From a virus, in the IMG/VR virus record IMGVR_UViG_3300046311_000100, positions 1-36,340 of that record: a DNA stretch of 36,340 bases. One strand, given 5' to 3'. The notes under the pieces are model-generated. The model saw nothing but the letters and a program-made list of their open reading frames with translations. It ran no database searches and was not told where the DNA came from. Positions 8,190 through 14,643 of this stretch are shown here, piece after piece (the first letter of the stretch is position 1; every line of letters starts with the position of its first letter). Both the position numbers and the translations under genes were made by a program.

Positions 8190-9219
8190 ACCAATTGACG
8201 AAAACTTAACGCAGTTTGCTACAGTTCGCCAGCTTGAAATAATGCAGGCCGTAAACGAAGCGGGGTCGTTTAGAGCAGCCGCCGCCAAGCTGGGTATTGC
8301 AGAAAGAAACGTGGCTCACGCAATGGCTCGCTTAAAGGAGAAGGCCGCGTCGGCTAACAAAGTAAATACTCAGGACGCGCAACCACAGCTTGAAAAAATA
8401 GGCAGGCGCATTATGGTAATACCTGATATTCAGGCCCGTCCTGGCGTTGATTTTTCATACTTGCGAAGATACGGCCAATACATGCTGGAAAAGCGCCCGG
8501 ATATTGTGGTGTGCATTGGTGACTTCGCAGACATGCCTAGTTTGTCGAGTTACGACAAAGGAAAAAAGTCATTTGAAGGTAGAAGGTATCGGCGTGACAT
8601 TGAGGCTGCACAGTTTGCAATGCAGGCGTTTTTGGAGCCAATGGAGACATACAATAAAACCGCCAAAGCACCGTACAAGCCACTCATGGTGCTGACTTTG
8701 GGTAACCATGAGGACAGGATAAACAAAGCGGTGAATAATGATTCTATGCTTGATGGCGTGTTGTCGGTTAACGACTTGGCATTTGAAGAATACGGCTGGG
8801 AGGTACACGACTTTTTAAAAGTGGTGATTATTGAAGGCGTTGCCTTTTCTCACTTTTTCGCAACTGGCGTTATGGGTAGGCCCGCATCAAGTGCAGCCGC
8901 TCAATTGAGAGTTGCAAATATGTCTTGCTTTTCTGGCCATCAACAAGGCAAGCAAATAGCCTACAGCAAGCGCGCTGACGGGAAAATAATAACGTCTATT
9001 ATTTGTGGTTCTGCTTATGAGCACGATGAAGATTACCTTGGGCCGCAGGGGAATAGGCACTGGCGCGGAATATTCATGCTTAACGACGTGCAGGATGGCG
9101 CGTTTGATGAAATGGCGGTATCGCTAAGATACATTAACCAAAAATACGGCCATTTAAAATATCAAACGCCTAGCTACTCATTGCCAACAGCGGACGAAAT
9201 AGCCGCCGGAAAATGTTAA
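8179..9219 (+). CDS. HTH-metallophosphoesterase fusion protein
   Basis: A 346-residue protein with two parts. Residues 13-56 form a LysR-like helix-turn-helix (ATVRQLEIMQAVNEAGSFRA, then a second helix with LGIAERNVAHAMARL). From residue 78 there is a calcineurin-like phosphoesterase with Asp83 in PDIQ, Asp115 in GDFAD, Asn176/His177 in GNHED, His225 in SHFFATG and His254 in SGHQQG. In the first motif Gln replaces the usual His, which I have seen in other phage members. The domain normally binds two metals and hydrolyses phosphoesters. The substrate cannot be read, and DNA binding by the HTH is inferred. It is the last gene before the convergent junction. Confidence 0.75.
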   Translation: MQHKPIDENLTQFATVRQLEIMQAVNEAGSFRAAAAKLGIAERNVAHAMARLKEKAASANKVNTQDAQPQLEKIGRRIMVIPDIQARPGVDFSYLRRYGQYMLEKRPDIVVCIGDFADMPSLSSYDKGKKSFEGRRYRRDIEAAQFAMQAFLEPMETYNKTAKAPYKPLMVLTLGNHEDRINKAVNNDSMLDGVLSVNDLAFEEYGWEVHDFLKVVIIEGVAFSHFFATGVMGRPASSAAAQLRVANMSCFSGHQQGKQIAYSKRADGKIITSIICGSAYEHDEDYLGPQGNRHWRGIFMLNDVQDGAFDEMAVSLRYINQKYGHLKYQTPSYSLPTADEIAAGKC

Positions 9220-9446
9220 AAGGCCACCACACCGCCAGAAAAGACAGTATGCACACTTAATGGCCGCCGTCTATCCGTCGTGTTAAGTTGTTTTCCAGCC
9301 CGAAGACCAAACCTTTGCCTTTTGGTATCACACCGTAAATCACGGCTGGTCGTCAACTAGGTGACTCCCTTGTCGTACATCCAGAGAAATGTATCTTTGA
9401 CCATCGTGCAAATTTGCACTGGAGTGGCGGCGTAGCGAGTTGTAAG
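9220..9446. other. convergent intergenic region with a 14-bp palindrome
   Basis: About 230 bases separate the ends of the late (plus) and leftward early (minus) transcripts. I find no supported gene and no classical hairpin with T-run in either direction. A perfect 14-bp palindrome, GTGCAAATTTGCAC, lies at 9406-9419 and could be a protein-binding site. On the minus strand a 15-codon frame and, after a TAG, a longer frame are present but have no ribosome binding site, so I do not call them. Confidence 0.4.
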
Positions 9447-9494
9447 CTATACCTCAAACTCACGCATTTGTTCATTTGTCTCAATTTCAGTCAT
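9447..9494 (-). CDS. 15-residue micro-ORF at the end of the leftward operon
   Basis: Fifteen codons, MTEIETNEQMREFEV, starting on an ATGA overlap with the stop of the gene above it (9491) and preceded by AAGGA at a good distance. The overlap geometry is the same as at almost every junction in this operon, which is the main reason to list it. It may be a tiny gene or the remaining 5' end of a longer gene lost by deletion. No function can be read. Confidence 0.35.
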   Translation of the reverse strand: MTEIETNEQMREFEV

Positions 9495-9835
9495 ATTGCG
9501 TCCTTTGTGTTGGATAGATCTGCACGGGCATTTTTAATGGCGATGTCTATAGCCTGGTCGTATTCTTCTCCTGAGCCGTTTTCATGCCCAGCCCAAGAAG
9601 GGGCATCGAATCCGTCGTTTGCTTTGTCTAGCGCTGCTAGCAGGCCATTTGTAGCGGCCCATACCGCCTCAAGCTCAGAGCGCAGTGATTCGACTGTCGC
9701 GTCGTTTTCTTGCAGGAGCTGGCCTAACTTACCGGTCAAGTCATGCACCGCCGCGCTGCGCTCGGTGGCGGTTTGGCTTTGTGCGTAATCAGCACGCGCC
9801 GCTTCAATCGCTAGCCGTGTTGGTGATTTAGTCAT
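9491..9835 (-). CDS. hypothetical early protein, acidic and helical
   Basis: A 114-residue protein translated from an ATGA overlap with the Gp157-like gene. It is Ala/Asp/Glu-rich and probably all helical: a first helix (TRLAIEAARADYAQSQ), a probable coiled coil (HDLTGKLGQLLQENDATVES), then a Gly/Ser-containing loop (HENGSGEEYDQ) and a last helix. No known domain is recognised. It sits downstream of ERF, SSB and the Gp157-like gene, so it probably belongs to the early recombination/replication set, but that is only context. Confidence 0.65.
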   Translation of the reverse strand: MTKSPTRLAIEAARADYAQSQTATERSAAVHDLTGKLGQLLQENDATVESLRSELEAVWAATNGLLAALDKANDGFDAPSWAGHENGSGEEYDQAIDIAIKNARADLSNTKDAI

Positions 9836-10341
9836 TTGATTACCAGCCGTTGCGATTGGGTAAGCTTGCAGCCTGGTACATCTGTTCCGGCCTGCAATGC
9901 AGCTTTGATCGCTGCTTTGTCAGGCGCCGGCAAGGGCGGCTTAGGTTCTGGCGTGCGGATGTAGCTAGCTGGCAAACTGAGCTGGTCAAACACTTCCACG
10001 GCTACCGGGTTGTTTTGAATGCTGATAGCAAACAGTGGACACTCAATCTTTGTAATGCCAGTGCGCTGCATGTTGTCCAGTAGATATTTGCGAACACCAG
10101 CAGCAACAGCAGCGCGGCGTGCCTTTAGGCTTGTCAAACGGGCTATCTCTGCGTCAATTGCGCCATCATGGGCGGTTGCTCCGCGTGCGACAAATTCAAG
10201 CGCCTGCGCCCTGTCTTTGAATTCGTCAACAATGCCTGACGCTTCAATGGTGTCTTCAATCGTGGCCGTGTCTAGGTCTAGCTCGGAAAGTCGCCCCGCC
10301 AATTCCAAGTATTGATTCGACAAAACAAATAAATTGTTCAT
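9832..10341 (-). CDS. Gp157-like protein (siphovirus Gp157 family)
   Basis: A 169-residue protein with the expected pattern of the phage Gp157 family: a helical N-terminal half, a long helix with IARLTSLKARRAAVAAGVRK, then a short beta part TKIECPLFAISIQNNP and a Pro-rich stretch TPEPKPPLPAPDKAAIKAAL before a terminal GCKLTQSQRLVIK. The family recurs beside SSB and annealing genes in phage recombination modules; its molecular function is not settled. The ATG at 10339-10341 overlaps the native stop of the HNH relic above it. Family assignment is by eye from the Pro-rich C-terminal motif. Confidence 0.75.
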   Translation of the reverse strand: MNNLFVLSNQYLELAGRLSELDLDTATIEDTIEASGIVDEFKDRAQALEFVARGATAHDGAIDAEIARLTSLKARRAAVAAGVRKYLLDNMQRTGITKIECPLFAISIQNNPVAVEVFDQLSLPASYIRTPEPKPPLPAPDKAAIKAALQAGTDVPGCKLTQSQRLVIK

Positions 10342-10608
10342 AGTAAAAATCCTCTTTGCTGCATAAACTCAATGGGGTCTTTAGTCGTTTTTTGATGGTT
10401 GCACTTTTTGCGTAAAAGTTGGATGTTGTCGTCTGTGTTGGAGCCGCCGCGTGTGACGGTAAATTTTTTTCAACTCTTTGTTGTTATTTGCCCAAGCTGC
10501 GGCGTTTGCTTTTGCCCGTTCAGGATTGGCCTTATGCCAAACTTTTGCGTGCGGTGTTTTTGCGCGCGCACGCATAGCCTCTTTTTTCTTTTCGTAGTCG
10601 CGCGACAT
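10338..10608 (-). pseudogene. decayed HNH endonuclease gene with frameshift and lost catalytic core
   Basis: From ATG 10608 the frame gives a basic helical start (SRDYEKKKEAMRARAKTPHA) and stops at 10381 with a Gln/His/Arg-rich tail. In another frame, entered by skipping one base in the A7 run (T7 at 10464-10470 on plus), it reads RGGSNTDDNIQLL then RKKCNHQKTTKDPIEFM and ends at 10338 on an ATGA overlap with the next gene. GGSN-x-DN-I-x-L-x-CxxC/N-x-K is the classic C-terminal end of HNH nucleases. Reading one A fewer would give an 89-residue protein, but the zinc Cys pair and the catalytic Asp-His before GGSN are still missing. I therefore read it as a relic, with a deletion as well as a frameshift. 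A homopolymer sequencing error could explain the shift but not the missing core. Confidence 0.65.
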
Positions 10609-10611
10609 AAT

Positions 10612-11010
10612 CTACCAAGGCACGTCTTCGCCCATATCGTCAAAGCCTGACGCCGGCTTTGATGCCGCTGCTTTTGGCGCGTCTGGTCTTGCTGCTGGCG
10701 CTTCTCCTTGCGGCTTGCCTTGCAGTGCAACCTCGCTCACTCGAACCTCTAGCGACTTGCGTTTACCGCCGCCCTTATCCACCCATTCCCGTTCTGATAC
10801 GGCGCCAATAACGGTCACTTGCTGGCCTTTAATCAAGTACTGCTGAAGCGATGCGGCGCGTTTACCCCATAGCTGACAACCCCACCAGACAGTTGGCTTG
10901 TCGCGGCCCTGGCCATCAGCCACGCTAAAAGATAAAACCTGTTCGCCGGATGGAATGCTGCGCAGCTCGGAATCCTTGCCCAAAGCGCCGCAAATTGTGA
11001 TGTTGTTCAT
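10612..11010 (-). CDS. ssb: single-stranded DNA-binding protein
   Basis: A 132-residue protein with an OB-fold domain at 1-100: start NNITICGALGKDSELR, core VLSFSVADG, and the WGKRAASLQQYLIKGQQVTV block typical of bacterial and phage SSB. A Pro/Ala-rich linker leads to an acidic tail ending GFDDMGEDVPW, which keeps the idea of the SSB C-terminal tip that recruits partner proteins, although with Trp instead of Phe at the end. It coats ssDNA during replication and supplies substrate for the annealing protein encoded just upstream. It starts on an ATGA overlap with the ERF gene. Confidence 0.92.
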   Translation of the reverse strand: MNNITICGALGKDSELRSIPSGEQVLSFSVADGQGRDKPTVWWGCQLWGKRAASLQQYLIKGQQVTVIGAVSEREWVDKGGGKRKSLEVRVSEVALQGKPQGEAPAARPDAPKAAASKPASGFDDMGEDVPW

Positions 11011-11609
11011 TTGGCTTCCTTTTTCTTTTTCAGTTGTTTAATGATTGGTTCGTAAGCTGTTGCTGGCACTTGTGTTAATTCTTTGCAATCTGTGCCTACC
11101 GCCTTGCTAACCCAATTCATCAGGGCTTCAAAATTAGCACCTACTTCATTAGCCATAGCCGTAATATTAGCACATTGCGCAGCGTTTAAAAGCAGTAGCG
11201 GCGGCTGCTCCGCAGCGTTTAAAAGCAGTAGCGGCGGCTGCCCCGCAGCGTTACCATCGTCGTCTTCTGGCGCAATGCCGCAAGCCGTCATCAAGCTGTA
11301 GCGGCGTGCATAAGTAAGCGCAGAGCCGTAACCCTGTGGGTCTTGCTTGCTGGCAGGTACATGAAACTTACCGCAGCGCAGCACTTCACCTGACTCGTGT
11401 AAAAACACCGTTTCAATCGTCACGCCGCCAGGGTCTTCAAATGTCTCCTGATAGAGAATGATTCCAGCGTCTAGGCATGGCTTGTCAACCGCATTAAGGC
11501 ATGAGCCAAGATCGGCATATTTGCTTTTAAAGGCGGGGTTTGTTTTTTCTTTGAGCGCAGGCCCAAATGTTTTTTTTGCGCATAGCAGCGCGGCGGCTAT
11601 TTGTTTCAT
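11007..11609 (-). CDS. erf: ERF-family single-strand annealing recombinase
   Basis: A 200-residue protein with ERF superfamily landmarks: N-terminal KTNPAFKSKYADLGSCLNAV and the core GYGSALTYARRYSLMTACGI at about 94-112, followed by an acidic EDDDGN. ERF proteins anneal complementary ssDNA and circularise or recombine phage DNA. After the core there is an 11-residue duplication (121-131 and 132-142) with PPLLLLN in each copy, encoded by a 33-bp DNA repeat; this lies in the linker, not the catalytic core. The C-terminal 55 residues are helical and Lys-rich. The SSB gene follows with a 4-base overlap. An RBS is not strong before ATG 11609. Confidence 0.88.
   Translation of the reverse strand: MKQIAAALLCAKKTFGPALKEKTNPAFKSKYADLGSCLNAVDKPCLDAGIILYQETFEDPGGVTIETVFLHESGEVLRCGKFHVPASKQDPQGYGSALTYARRYSLMTACGIAPEDDDGNAAGQPPLLLLNAAEQPPLLLLNAAQCANITAMANEVGANFEALMNWVSKAVGTDCKELTQVPATAYEPIIKQLKKKKEAK
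11179..11252 (-). repeat. 33-bp tandem duplication inside the ERF gene
   Basis: Two adjacent 33-bp units (11179-11211 and 11212-11244) differ at one base, followed by the first 8 bases of a third. Being a multiple of three, the repeat keeps the frame and adds 11 residues with the Leu-rich PPLLLLN. The near identity suggests a recent event. Confidence 0.9.
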
Positions 11610-11634
11610 GCTGTTCCTAGTAATTAAAAACCTT

Positions 11635-11748
11635 TTAAAATGGCAAGCCTTTGAAAGCTATGCCATATGCGGTTTGCGCCGCATAACGCCTGCTGTTCTT
11701 TGTTCGATACAGCCTATAGACCTGCCAAAACTCAATTAATTTTTTCAT
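11635..11748 (-). CDS. 37-residue basic/aromatic small phage protein
   Basis: Thirty-seven codons beginning MKKLIEFWQVYRLYRTKN and ending in AYGIAFKGLPF, with GAAAGAAA upstream of the ATG. The helical, Arg/Tyr-rich pattern with a terminal hydrophobic motif is one I recognise from tiny early proteins in other phages of Gram-negative bacteria, where it has no assigned function. It lies between the ERF gene and another small gene. I rate it likely real because of the recurring pattern and the clean start. Confidence 0.6.
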   Translation of the reverse strand: MKKLIEFWQVYRLYRTKNSRRYAAQTAYGIAFKGLPF

Positions 11749-11761
11749 ATTTTTCTTTCAA

Positions 11762-11854
11762 TTAATTTTTAAAGGAATTCTTACTTAATCTCCAGGCATT
11801 GCGCCAGCTGAATCCGTGGTTATATAAATAATAAAAACATTTTAAGCGGCTCAT
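11762..11854 (-). CDS. 30-residue small basic protein
   Basis: Thirty codons, MSRLKCFYYLYNHGFSWRNA followed by WRLSKNSFKN, starting on an ATGA overlap with the gene above. HGFSWRNAWRLS resembles a motif seen in other very small phage early proteins. A longer frame upstream (to 11947) exists, but the ATG at 11854 is preferred because it gives the operon's standard 4-base overlap. Function unknown. Confidence 0.55.
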   Translation of the reverse strand: MSRLKCFYYLYNHGFSWRNAWRLSKNSFKN

Positions 11855-11979
11855 AAAAATCTCCACGCAAAAACAAACATAAAAGCGACAAGCATTAAAG
11901 AAACCCAGGCATCCGACGGAATAAATGGCCCGCTTTGGCAGACACAATATCTACCATTTGTGCATTCTTTACATTTCAT
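11851..11979 (-). CDS. 42-residue Cys-rich protein with C-terminal membrane helix
   Basis: Forty-two codons with an N-terminal Cys cluster (MKCKECTNGRYCVC: CxxC, then CxC), a short linker GPFIPSDAW and one hydrophobic helix VSLMLVAFMFVFAW ending RFL. GGAG lies 7 bases before the ATG, which overlaps the stop of the previous gene (ATGA). The layout suggests a tiny zinc-binding or disulphide-bearing head on a membrane anchor. No family recognised. Overlap on both sides and an intact SD support a real gene. Confidence 0.6.
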   Translation of the reverse strand: MKCKECTNGRYCVCQSGPFIPSDAWVSLMLVAFMFVFAWRFL

Positions 11980-12203
11980 ATTGGGGCTCCAAGGCAAATA
12001 GATAAAATTACAACAATCACACCAAGAGCCAGAGCAATATTTACTGCCTGGTCAGCGTGCTTATTACGCTTAGCAAGCAACGCAGACTGAATCTGCACAG
12101 CATCGCCGTGCACCGGAATTGCAGGCTTTATGTAGCACCGGCCTATTTGCAGGCCCGCTCGCGTGGCAACTAAATCGGTTTGGCGAAAATTTGTGGTTGT
12201 CAT
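11976..12203 (-). CDS. hypothetical protein with C-terminal membrane anchor
   Basis: A 75-residue protein. The N-terminal 55 residues are soluble and polar (RQTDLVATRAGLQIGRCYIK, then VHGDAVQIQSALL), followed by a single membrane helix at about 56-73 (NIALALGVIVVILSICLG) at the extreme C-terminus. Such tail-anchored small proteins are frequent in phage early regions and often act on the host envelope or host processes, but nothing specific can be read here. It is linked by ATGA overlaps to both neighbours. Confidence 0.65.
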   Translation of the reverse strand: MTTTNFRQTDLVATRAGLQIGRCYIKPAIPVHGDAVQIQSALLAKRNKHADQAVNIALALGVIVVILSICLGAPI

Positions 12204-12403
12204 TCTTCACCTTTGGTGGTTTTTTTAATTACTGATCGCGCTTTTTTGTAATCTTTTGGGGCTACTGATTCACTAACCAATGTCTTCAAAATTTCCAGAA
12301 ATTCATCACGCTGCACTTTGTAAAAATGAACATCGCAAAGTTTTTCGGCTGGATCAATCTTTACTGCAAAGCTGCCACAATATTTTTCTTCGCATTGTTT
12401 CAT
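12200..12403 (-). CDS. hypothetical small early protein with N-terminal Cys/His pairs
   Basis: A 67-residue, charged protein. Cys4, Cys9, Cys23 and His26 (MKQCEEKYCGSF; KLCDVHFYK) could form a small zinc site; the rest is a Lys/Glu-rich helix. No family recognised. It starts on an ATGA overlap with the preceding gene and ends on one with the next. Nothing in it points to a specific activity. Confidence 0.6.
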   Translation of the reverse strand: MKQCEEKYCGSFAVKIDPAEKLCDVHFYKVQRDEFLEILKTLVSESVAPKDYKKARSVIKKTTKGEE

Positions 12404-12618
12404 GCTTCTCTCCTATACATTTCACGAGCCGCCCAGTCAGCTTCTTCTTTAGCTGCTTTTTCGTTTTTATAAGCGTCATAAACAACGTCGCGCATTTCTT
12501 CGAAGTTTGTTTGAATGTAGTAATAAAGTGGGTCATCGCAGTAATGCGCATGCCAACCATCTAAAGTTGTCATCATTTCCTGTGGGCTTGGTTTTGGGGC
12601 AATAATGGTGTTACTCAT
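12400..12618 (-). CDS. hypothetical small early protein
   Basis: A 72-residue acidic, helical protein: Pro-rich start SNTIIAPKPSPQEMM, an aromatic block HYCDDPLYYYIQ, then a Lys/Glu/Ala helix KNEKAAKEEADWAAREMYRR. It starts by ATGA overlap right after the last of the four repeat-protein genes, and its first residues (MSNT) equal theirs, which suggests the 5' end may derive from the same duplicated start. No domain recognised. Confidence 0.6.
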   Translation of the reverse strand: MSNTIIAPKPSPQEMMTTLDGWHAHYCDDPLYYYIQTNFEEMRDVVYDAYKNEKAAKEEADWAAREMYRREA

Positions 12619-13295
12619 TGTGAGACCTCTATGGGTTGACCTTTGTCATCAAGTTGATACCATTTATTTGCTTCAATCCCGTTTTCTCCAACTTTTGAAG
12701 CAAATATTGAAACAATCATTCCGATGTTGCGCCTGCCACCGACCAATACAATTGCACCGCCTTCACCGGCCCTAGCGTTGGAGCCCAGGCCAATGGCGAC
12801 AGCAACTGACCCAGTGCCGGCTGTAGAGGCGTTTGCATACATGCCAACGGCGGCTGCATTTGTGTAGTTGCCATAGGTGGTGGCGGTTGCACGCCAGCCA
12901 GCGGTAGCTGCATTTGCGTAGTCACCGGTGGTGGTGGCATTTGACTTATACCCGGCGGTAGCTGCATTTGTATACGTGCCAGCGGTGGTGGCGTCCGCAT
13001 GGTCACCGGCGGCGGCGGCATGTGACGAGCGTCCAACCGTGATAGCGGTTGCACGCCAGCCAGCGGTGGCTGCATTTGCGTAGTCACCGGTAGTGGTGGC
13101 ATTTGCATACGTGCCAGCGGTAGCTGCATTTGCATAGTAGCCGGTGGTGGTGGCATTTGACTTATGCCCGGCGGTAGCTGCATTTGCGTAGTCACCGGTG
13201 GTGGTGGCATTTGACTTATACCCGGCGGTAGCTGCATTTGTATACGTGCCAGCGGTAGCTGCATTTTCACAGTTGTAAGTGGTTGTGTTACTCAT
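12615..13295 (-). CDS. 9-residue-repeat protein, copy 4 of 4 (17 units)
   Basis: A 226-residue protein: an 11-residue lead (MSNTTTYNCEN), 17 consecutive 9-residue units of consensus A-[NAT]-[TA]-[TA]-x-G-x-x-[AS]-N, and a 62-residue tail starting AVAIGLGSNARAGEGGAIV and ending NKWYQLDDKGQPIEVSQ. The units carry strict Gly plus small or Thr residues, a composition typical of beta-solenoids such as trimeric-autotransporter heads. The tail block GSVAxAxG-x-x-S-xAxAGEGGAIVLV looks like a cap. I recall similar repeat-plus-tail phage proteins of unknown function from other hosts. The tail differs from copies 2 and 3 around GGRRNIGMIV and agrees there with copy 1. Function is unknown; a secreted or structural role is not supported by any signal peptide. 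Confidence 0.75.
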   Translation of the reverse strand: MSNTTTYNCENAATAGTYTNAATAGYKSNATTTGDYANAATAGHKSNATTTGYYANAATAGTYANATTTGDYANAATAGWRATAITVGRSSHAAAAGDHADATTAGTYTNAATAGYKSNATTTGDYANAATAGWRATATTYGNYTNAAAVGMYANASTAGTGSVAVAIGLGSNARAGEGGAIVLVGGRRNIGMIVSIFASKVGENGIEANKWYQLDDKGQPIEVSQ

Positions 13296-14077
13296 TCTAA
13301 TACCTTTATAGGTTGACCTTCGTTATTAAGTCGATACCACTTATTGGCTTCAATGCCGTTTTCTCCAACTTTTGAGGCAAATATTGAGAGAGTATTGCCA
13401 TAAACATCGCGGCCAACCAAAACAATTGCACCTCCTTCACCGGCCTTTGCTCGGGAGCCCAGACCAAGTGCGGCGGCAACTGAGCAAGTTCCAGAAGTAG
13501 AGGCATTTGCATACGTGCCAGCGGTAACTGCATTTGTGTAGTTGCCATAAGTGATAGCATTTGCATACATGCCAGCGGTAACTGCATTTGTGTAGTTGCC
13601 ATAAGTGATAGCATTTGCATACGTGCCAGCGGTGGCTGCATTTGCATGGTCACCGGCAGTGGTGGCATTTGCACAATTTCCAGCGGCGGCGGCATGTGAC
13701 CAGCGTCCAACCGTGATAGCAGTTGCACGCCAGCCAGCGGTAGTTGCATTTTCATTGTCACCGGTAGTGGTGGCATTTGCATACGTGCCAGCGGTAGTTG
13801 CATTTTCATTGTCACCGGTAGTGGTGGCATTTGCATACGCGCCAGCGGTAGCTGCATTTGCGTAGTTGCCATAGGTGGTGGCATTTGCATACGTGCCAGC
13901 GGTGGCTGCATTTGCATGGTCACCGGCAGTGGTGGCATTTGCACAATTTCCAGTAGTAGTAGCATTTGAATAATCACCAGCGGTAGTGGCATTTTCATTG
14001 TCACCGGTAGTGGTGGCGTTTGCATACGTGCCAGCGATGACGTCATTCTCACAGTTGTAAGTGGTTGTGTTACTCAT
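13292..14077 (-). CDS. 9-residue-repeat protein, copy 3 of 4 (21 units)
   Basis: A 261-residue protein and the longest copy: the same 11-residue lead as copy 4, 21 nine-residue units, and a 61-residue tail (AAALGLGSRAKAGEGGAIVL, ending NKWYRLNNEGQPIKVLE). Units such as AATAGTYAN, ATTTGDNEN and AITYGNYTN recur inside it, some as adjacent pairs, so unit pairs have duplicated locally (for example ATTAGTYAN-ATTTGDNEN and AITYGNYTN-AVTAG). Overlaps both neighbours by ATGA. No signal peptide, membrane helix or catalytic motif is seen. The Thr/Asn/Gly-rich solenoid-like sequence suggests an extended beta-structure; the function is unknown. Confidence 0.75.
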   Translation of the reverse strand: MSNTTTYNCENDVIAGTYANATTTGDNENATTAGDYSNATTTGNCANATTAGDHANAATAGTYANATTYGNYANAATAGAYANATTTGDNENATTAGTYANATTTGDNENATTAGWRATAITVGRWSHAAAAGNCANATTAGDHANAATAGTYANAITYGNYTNAVTAGMYANAITYGNYTNAVTAGTYANASTSGTCSVAAALGLGSRAKAGEGGAIVLVGRDVYGNTLSIFASKVGENGIEANKWYRLNNEGQPIKVLE

Positions 14078-14643
14078 TCTGAGACCTCTATAGGTTGACC
14101 TTCGTTATTAAGTCGATACCACTTATTGGCTTCAATGCCGTTTTCTCCAACTTTTGAGGAAAAGATTGAAAGAATATTGCCACCCACATCGCGGCCAACC
14201 AAAACAATTGCACCGCCTTCGCCCGCCCTAGCTTTGGAGACCGGGCCAAGTGCGGCGGCAACTGACCCAACGCCAGTCGTTGCGGCATTTGCACTCCAGC
14301 CAGTGGCGAGGGCATTTGCATACGCGCCAGCGGTGGCGGCTTTTGCATACGTGCCAGCGGCGAAGGCATTTGACCCGCTCCCAACCGTGGTGGCTTTTGG
14401 CCTATCCCCAGCGGCGGCGGCGTTTGCATCGTCGCCAGTCGTTGCGGCATTAGCATACGTGCCAGCGGCGAAGGCATTTGACCCGCTCCCAACCGTGGTG
14501 GCATTTGCACTCCAGCCAGCGGCGAAGGCATTTGACTCGCGCCCAACCGTGATGGTATTTGCACGCCGGCCTGTGGTTGCGGAATTTTCACCGCGCCCAA
14601 CCGTGGTGGTATTTGCGTGCGTGCCAGTCGTGGTGTTACTCAT
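14074..14643 (-). CDS. 9-residue-repeat protein, copy 2 of 4 (13 units)
   Basis: A 189-residue protein: an 11-residue lead (MSNTTTGTHAN), 13 nine-residue units and a 61-residue tail with GPVSKARAGEGGAIVLVGRD. The units are more divergent in type than in the other copies, with GSGSN-AFAAG and TTTVGRGEN forms that are closer to the GxxSxAxG repeats of autotransporter heads. The unit ATTVGSGSN followed by AFAAGTYA occurs twice. The junction with copy 3 is nearly identical in DNA to the junction between copies 3 and 4, evidence of tandem gene duplication. Function unknown. Confidence 0.75.
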   Translation of the reverse strand: MSNTTTGTHANTTTVGRGENSATTGRRANTITVGRESNAFAAGWSANATTVGSGSNAFAAGTYANAATTGDDANAAAAGDRPKATTVGSGSNAFAAGTYAKAATAGAYANALATGWSANAATTGVGSVAAALGPVSKARAGEGGAIVLVGRDVGGNILSIFSSKVGENGIEANKWYRLNNEGQPIEVSE

